64,000 nucleotides of DNA from CAYFQB01 sp964345225 (lineage in GTDB: Bacteria; Nitrospirota; Thermodesulfovibrionia; Thermodesulfovibrionales; UBA6898). Where the stretch lies: the NCBI GenBank assembly GCA_964345225.1, contig CAYFQB010000003.1, positions 1 to 64,000 of the forward strand, written 5' to 3'. Below are positions 59,534-64,000 of this stretch, in pieces. The translations under genes and the position numbers were made by a program. The notes below the pieces were generated by a model. The model searched no databases, was not told the DNA's origin, and saw nothing but the letters and a program-made list of their open reading frames with translations. Position 1 is the first letter of the stretch; every line of letters starts with the position of its first letter.

Positions 59534-62446
59534 TCAAGGTGTTAGTGTTATAGTCACCTCCACGCTGTCATAATACATCTGTCCCATATTAATAGAACCG
59601 TTCATGTTCATATCAACACCGAAATAGCATGTATACGTGCCAACGGGTAATCCAGACATATTCAATACTTCATAGGGACTAAAGTCAAAGAGTGGACCTT
59701 GATAAGTGATAGCCACACCGGGTTGCCAGCCTGATAACAGGTCATAATGATACAAACCAAAAGGAGTATTGGCTAATAACCAACCATCTACATTTTCTCC
59801 TGCGTGGCTTCCAGAATCAAGGTTAACAGTTAATGAAAGTGTATCACTGGTTGTTATTGTAATCGGCCCGTCTGAGCCATTCGCCTTTATGTCTGGAGCA
59901 GGGTCTGTCATAGGTGTACCCACATACTCATCTGCTCCCATGTCTGTCATTGCTACTGTGTCACCATCTCCATCATATGGCCTCGTATCCCCTTCAAAGT
60001 CTGTAAGAGGTGCCCCTGTGTCCGTGCCCGTATCTATGCACGGTGAGCCCGGCTGCAGGTGATAGTCTCCTGTTACAGGATTAACAAATACAGGATCTGC
60101 ACTTATATCTGTTATATCTCCTGTGTATGTTCCGGGATATACAGGGTCGTTCACAACTGTTCCTATATCTGAATATGTTGTGCTTACTGTTGTTGTTGAG
60201 CTGTCCTTGTACAGGTATATGTCATCCCCTGACACTATGGCTGTGCTGCCCCATATGATCTCGTTAAGTCCAGTTACAGCCGTAGCCCCTGAACTCGATG
60301 ATGCCAGATACAGTCCTCCTCCATAGTTTGAGTTGTTGGCAGTGATGGTATCGTTCGTCATTATCAGGTCAACTGTACTGCCGGTGCCTGATGTATCCGC
60401 GTATATTCCCCCGCCCTTGTCTGATGTGTTATCAACTATCATGTTGTTTGTCAGTATAAGCGCTACCATACCTGAATTTGATGCATTCACGGATAAGCCT
60501 CCACCATTAACACCTTCGTTCTGCTCTATTATGTTGTTAAGGAGTGTCAACTGTACATTCCCTGAATCCTCCGAATATATGTATACCCCGCCGCCATCTG
60601 TTGCATTGCCGGTTGATATTGTGAAGTTCTCTATCCCTGCTGTTACTGTCACTCCTGTACCTGCATAAACTGTTATTACACTTCCGTCTCCTATACCGTC
60701 ACCTGTTGTGTCTCCGTCTATTACTGTAAGTGACGGGTCATTGCTCATTGTTGTGAATGTGTTGTCCCATCCGCCATGAAGTGTGAATTCCTTTGATGTG
60801 CTGATTAGTATATTCTCATTATATGTCCCCTGCTCTACCTTTATGGTATTTCCAGGACCTGAGGCATCTATAGCTCCCTGTATCGTGCTGTAGGTGCAAC
60901 CGCTCGCACAGACTTCTAAGTATACTGGTACATATGGTGTTGCACTATCTGCTGCTCCTGTCGACATATTATTAGCATTATCAACAGCACATACACGATA
61001 ATAATATGTCATCCCGTTAGTTAGCCCTGTATGGGTATAAGATGTGCCAGAACCGGAATAGATTTGTGTACCGGTTGAACAGGATACCGGTATACTATCT
61101 GTGCTATATACGAGATTATAGCTATTAATACCACTTAAGGTATCTATGAATCCAGACCAGCTCAATAGTACCTGGGCATTGCCAGCAATGGCTGAAAGAG
61201 TGCCATCTGTTGGTGCGGTAGTATCAAGTACAATTGAATCATTATATGGTGTAGAGTTAGTATTGCCAGCATTATCCTTGAACCAAACATAAACTGTCTT
61301 TTCCCCATCTCCTGATAATAGTGTCCAAGGCTTTGTTGTTGTATATGTTTCCCATGATGAACAAGAAACTGTATTGCTTATGCACATCTGAGAGACACCG
61401 CTTGGATCAGAGGCTGAAATACTCAATGATACAGAGGTCGAATTAGTATAGGATGCGCCGCCATTGATAGTGATTGAGCCTGTAGGGGCAACAGTATCAG
61501 TTATGATGGTTATACTTGTTGAATCATTTTCGTATGGTCCTGTAACAGTTTGAGTTACCGTAAAAACTCCAATGTTATTAAACGTGTATGATGGACTTCT
61601 CGCAGAACTTTCTCCCCCATCGCCAAAGTTCCACCACCAACTTGTCCCTCCAATGGACATATCCGTAAACCATACCCACAATGGCGGGTTGCCAGATGTC
61701 GGAGATGCATGAAAGTAGGCAAGGGGTTTGGTAGTCCCGCTGTACCAAGAGCCGTTATTTGGGTTATAGCCCCTTGTATAATTCTGACTATTGGCTATCC
61801 ATGTGACAGTAGCATTTGTAATCGAAAGGCTGCCGGGATAATATTCATACCAACCCCACTGTCCATCTCGCCATGATCCACGTGAGGGGTCATAAATGTT
61901 GTAAAGAACGTTGTATTTCATCTCAGTTTCATAGCTATATCTATACATCGCCCTCCAGGCTACTACGCCGTCTGCAACAGTCAGGCTTCCAGCTGAGCGA
62001 ATATCTCCAGAACTGAACCAACCCCACTCTCCCTCTTTCCATCTTCCAAGGGCAGGGTCATAGACTCTGTAAAAGATGTTGTATTTCATCTCAGTTTCAT
62101 AGCTGTGTCTATACATCGCCCTCCAGGCTACTATGCCGTCGGCAACAGTCAGGCTTCCAACTGAGCGAATATCTCCAGAACTGAACCAACCCCAATCGTC
62201 TTGCACCCACGACCCTAGCTTAGGGTCATAAACTGTATATACGACTCTATATTGTGAGTTTGAAGTTTCAATCCAAGCTTGCACATCCTGCAAAGGCGGC
62301 CAGAAAGCAAAGGAGGGTTTTACTGCACAAAAAATCAGTAAAAATAAAACTGCGACAAGAGCCAATCTGTAAGAAGTAATGACGCCGCAAAAGGAATATC
62401 TCTTGCTGGTTATAGAGATCTCAGCTTTCCTTAAAAATACACTCAT
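59534..62446 (-). CDS. 970-residue secreted multidomain beta-helix protein
   Basis: An extended signal peptide (about 1-48, LALVAVLFLLIFCAVKPSFA) leads to three copies of a 56-residue Trp-rich repeat (about 60-225; YDPxxGxW, WGWFSSGDIRS, SLTVADGxVAWRAMYR), the first two almost identical. A PKD domain follows (about 240-315, WNFGDGGES), then an Ig-like segment (about 318-410), a fibronectin-III domain (about 412-505), a right-handed beta-helix (about 510-790, GGGVYIYSEDSG, GGGLSVN, GGGIYADTS) ending in a choice-of-anchor-like PDIDTGTD region, and a C-terminal beta domain. The design suggests an extracellular adhesin or polysaccharide-active protein. No sorting signal was identified. Confidence 0.88.
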   Translation of the reverse strand: MSVFLRKAEISITSKRYSFCGVITSYRLALVAVLFLLIFCAVKPSFAFWPPLQDVQAWIETSNSQYRVVYTVYDPKLGSWVQDDWGWFSSGDIRSVGSLTVADGIVAWRAMYRHSYETEMKYNIFYRVYDPALGRWKEGEWGWFSSGDIRSAGSLTVADGVVAWRAMYRYSYETEMKYNVLYNIYDPSRGSWRDGQWGWYEYYPGSLSITNATVTWIANSQNYTRGYNPNNGSWYSGTTKPLAYFHASPTSGNPPLWVWFTDMSIGGTSWWWNFGDGGESSARSPSYTFNNIGVFTVTQTVTGPYENDSTSITIITDTVAPTGSITINGGASYTNSTSVSLSISASDPSGVSQMCISNTVSCSSWETYTTTKPWTLLSGDGEKTVYVWFKDNAGNTNSTPYNDSIVLDTTAPTDGTLSAIAGNAQVLLSWSGFIDTLSGINSYNLVYSTDSIPVSCSTGTQIYSGSGTSYTHTGLTNGMTYYYRVCAVDNANNMSTGAADSATPYVPVYLEVCASGCTYSTIQGAIDASGPGNTIKVEQGTYNENILISTSKEFTLHGGWDNTFTTMSNDPSLTVIDGDTTGDGIGDGSVITVYAGTGVTVTAGIENFTISTGNATDGGGVYIYSEDSGNVQLTLLNNIIEQNEGVNGGGLSVNASNSGMVALILTNNMIVDNTSDKGGGIYADTSGTGSTVDLIMTNDTITANNSNYGGGLYLASSSSGATAVTGLNEIIWGSTAIVSGDDIYLYKDSSTTTVSTTYSDIGTVVNDPVYPGTYTGDITDISADPVFVNPVTGDYHLQPGSPCIDTGTDTGAPLTDFEGDTRPYDGDGDTVAMTDMGADEYVGTPMTDPAPDIKANGSDGPITITTSDTLSLTVNLDSGSHAGENVDGWLLANTPFGLYHYDLLSGWQPGVAITYQGPLFDFSPYEVLNMSGLPVGTYTCYFGVDMNMNGSINMGQMYYDSVEVTITLTP

Positions 62447-62861
62447 TGGTATGATTCAGACTTGAGAGTAAAACTTAAAGCATAAAGATGCTCTTTGAAA
62501 TACTATCCGTCCCAGCCCCCTCTCGAAAAGTAAAACGTATTAATTATTTAATATATTCAGTCAGTCAGATGTCAATCACCAATTAGTTTGACATTAAAAA
62601 AAATTAGTATTAAAACTAAAGTATTAAGATAAAAGGGACGGTTCTTAAATTATCAGTGGGTAATATCCTAACCCCGAAATTACTTGATAGATCTACCATT
62701 TGTCTAATATGTGTTAAATGTGGGTATATGCATTGGTTCAGACCAGAATTAATTATTCATAAAATGACAGATCATAGCTTATTGCGTAAGAAGTACAGTA
62801 AATAATAAAATAAGATAATAAAAAATGGGATGTGACCCTATTTAAATAAGGAGGAAATAAA
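62447..62861. other. Gap with a GGGACGGTT repeat
   Basis: A copy of the GATAAAAGGGACGGTTCTTA repeat starts at 62628, and TGGGATGTGACCCTATTTAA near 62825 is the remnant of the same family as 59,344-59,362. No promoter or gene is evident for 62,447-62,840. AAGGAGG at 62848-62854 serves the next gene. Confidence 0.7.
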
Positions 62862-63056
62862 ATTAGTATTCTTCCTGAAGGTGAACAACTGAGAAGGGCG
62901 GTAAAGTGGATATCGGATATGCGTAGCGAAGATCCTGATGCCAAACTGTCCAGTCTGATTGCTGAGGCATGCCTGAAGTTTGATTTGGCACCGAAAGATG
63001 CAGAATTACTTATGCATTTTTTTGCTGAAAGAGGCTCGGAAGATTCAGAAAGCTGA
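62862..63056 (+). CDS. Small helical protein apparently starting at ATT
   Basis: 64 residues: (M)SILPEGEQLRRAVKW..., with LSSLIAEACLKFDLAPKDAELLMHFF. The frame is closed upstream by TAA at 62847-62849 and contains no ATG, GTG or TTG until Met-22. A perfect AAGGAGG lies 7 bases before ATT 62862-62864. The N-terminal part is well formed, so ATT initiation (known for infC) is the simplest reading. The family is not recognised; it lies near an Fe-S protein gene but on the opposite strand. Confidence 0.65.
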   Translation: MSILPEGEQLRRAVKWISDMRSEDPDAKLSSLIAEACLKFDLAPKDAELLMHFFAERGSEDSES

Positions 63057-63271
63057 ACACCTTTGATAACCCCTGTTCCTGATTCAAGATATTTAGGGAC
63101 ATTGTTTCCTAATGTGAATAACTAAATTAAGATAAAAATGTTCTTAGCAATATCAAAAGCTGACCCTTTGGCTTTCCCTATGAAACCAGCAAGCGAACAA
63201 AGTTATTATTAAAGTTTAAAGCTTGTCCCCATTAAATCCTACATGCCTTTATGATATCTTTTGAAAATATC

Positions 63272-63958
63272 TTAGGCATACCGTCCGCAATTGAACCCTT
63301 CGCCAAGTCTGCACCATACGCAGCTGTCCGGTATTTCTTCAGTAATCTGGAGTTGAGATTCGCATTTGCCGCAGAGGCGTCCCTCTCCGGGGTTCATTGG
63401 TCCTTCACACGGTGTTATGCTCATAGGGCAAAGCTGGTAACAGTGACCGCAGTGCTTACAGAAATCGGGACGAACGCCAAAGGGATGATCTACACGGCGA
63501 TCCTTGCCCCGTCCTACGAAGCCGATTGCCTTAGCTTGCCAGAGTTCCGTGCAGGAGCGCACACAGCGACCGCATAGGACACAGTTGCCGTTCCTAAAAG
63601 GATAACGGACCTCTTTTACCCCGCATCGAACAGCAATATCCTGTATAGCACGGGAGTTGGGCGCCTGGGCCACGAGCAACTCCGCTATGTTGTGGCGCAG
63701 TCTTTTTATTTTATCAGAATTGGCCCTTACTACCATTCCTTCCTGTACATTGAGAGTACAGGAGGTGGTTATTTTTGAGCGGCCATTAATTACATTCTCC
63801 ACGATACACAAGCGGCATCCTCCGAAATCGGACAGGTAAGGAACATGACACAGGTGAGGAATGCAGATGCCGTACTCAATGGCAGTATCTAGCACGCTTG
63901 CGCCCTTACGCGAGCTAACTATGGTACCATCAATAGTCAAATTTATATACTTCAACAT
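63272..63958 (-). CDS. NuoG/HoxU-like iron-sulfur protein
   Basis: 228 residues. The N terminus is a [2Fe-2S] ferredoxin-like domain (HLCHVPYLSDFGGCRLCIVE, then TTSC). In NuoG and HoxU a His-Cys3 cluster follows, but here the region RHNIAELLVAQAPNS lacks those Cys. Two [4Fe-4S] motifs come next (CVLCGRCVRSC and CKHCGHCYQLCP), and further Cys near the end (CGKC, CVWC). It is probably an electron-transfer subunit of a dehydrogenase or hydrogenase complex that continues beyond the window. An ACCTCAT-type reverse Shine-Dalgarno sequence (GAGGTGAAAT) precedes the ATG. Confidence 0.85.
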   Translation of the reverse strand: MLKYINLTIDGTIVSSRKGASVLDTAIEYGICIPHLCHVPYLSDFGGCRLCIVENVINGRSKITTSCTLNVQEGMVVRANSDKIKRLRHNIAELLVAQAPNSRAIQDIAVRCGVKEVRYPFRNGNCVLCGRCVRSCTELWQAKAIGFVGRGKDRRVDHPFGVRPDFCKHCGHCYQLCPMSITPCEGPMNPGEGRLCGKCESQLQITEEIPDSCVWCRLGEGFNCGRYA

Positions 63959-64000
63959 ATTTCACCTCATTAATTAACAAAAATTGCGTTGTATTTGCAT

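Overview
The window reads as a chromosomal segment of a low-G+C, Gram-negative, probably anaerobic bacterium. It has double-membrane features (Lnt, a PgaA-type outer-membrane porin, lipoproteins, OmpA-like domains) and anaerobic features (several small Fe-S proteins, a GrdB-type selenoprotein, pyridine nucleotide transhydrogenase). I infer the phylum Nitrospirota from this mix and from the style of its intergenic repeats; this is a judgement from memory, not a computed placement.

0-22.7 kb is a housekeeping and replication-origin region, mostly on the minus strand: an Nramp-like transporter with a detached MgtE-type sensor, recN, a DUF401 permease, rsmG, then gyrA-gyrB-dnaN-dnaA, a probable oriC, prfB with a programmed +1 frameshift, lnt, tRNA-Phe, rtcA, and a dinB operon behind a perfect palindromic operator. 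22.9-33.8 kb is on the plus strand: hisC, a complete pgaABCD poly-N-acetylglucosamine operon, hisB, a YrfG-like nucleotidase and glucan phosphorylase. 34-38 kb carries an inositol-phosphatase-like gene and a 994-residue membrane-anchored coiled-coil protein. 38.6-41.9 kb is a transhydrogenase operon (pntA1-pntA2-pntB plus a thioredoxin-like protein) that is visibly richer in G+C than its surroundings.

42.1-44.9 kb is the most unusual part. It is a compact minus-strand cassette with a GrdB-family protein read through an in-frame UGA (predicted selenocysteine, with a SECIS-like hairpin), a 58-residue His/Cys-tailed membrane peptide, a 20-residue Cys-rich micropeptide, a DUF6488-like secreted protein and a four-helix membrane protein, next to a Spy/CpxP-like protein. 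This looks like an uncharacterised redox or metal-handling operon.

45-64 kb is accessory: a PilZ protein, an alanine-zipper lipoprotein, an L,D-transpeptidase, a two-CW protein, a metallophosphoesterase, a second divergent Nramp homologue, Hsp20, an NlpC/P60 lipoprotein, small membrane proteins, a VWA/OmpA protein with a duplicated module, a 970-residue secreted beta-helix protein, a small gene that appears to start with ATT, and a NuoG/HoxU-like iron-sulfur protein at the right edge.

Several dispersed intergenic repeat families run through the window: composite heptamer/nonamer repeats, a MITE-like palindrome with a nested insertion and its empty counterpart, TCCGG-loop hairpins, CCCCGTTAGA hairpins and GGGACGGTT repeats. 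Two genes (gyrB and the small gene at 62.9 kb) have conserved or well-placed reading frames but no ATG, GTG or TTG where translation should begin.
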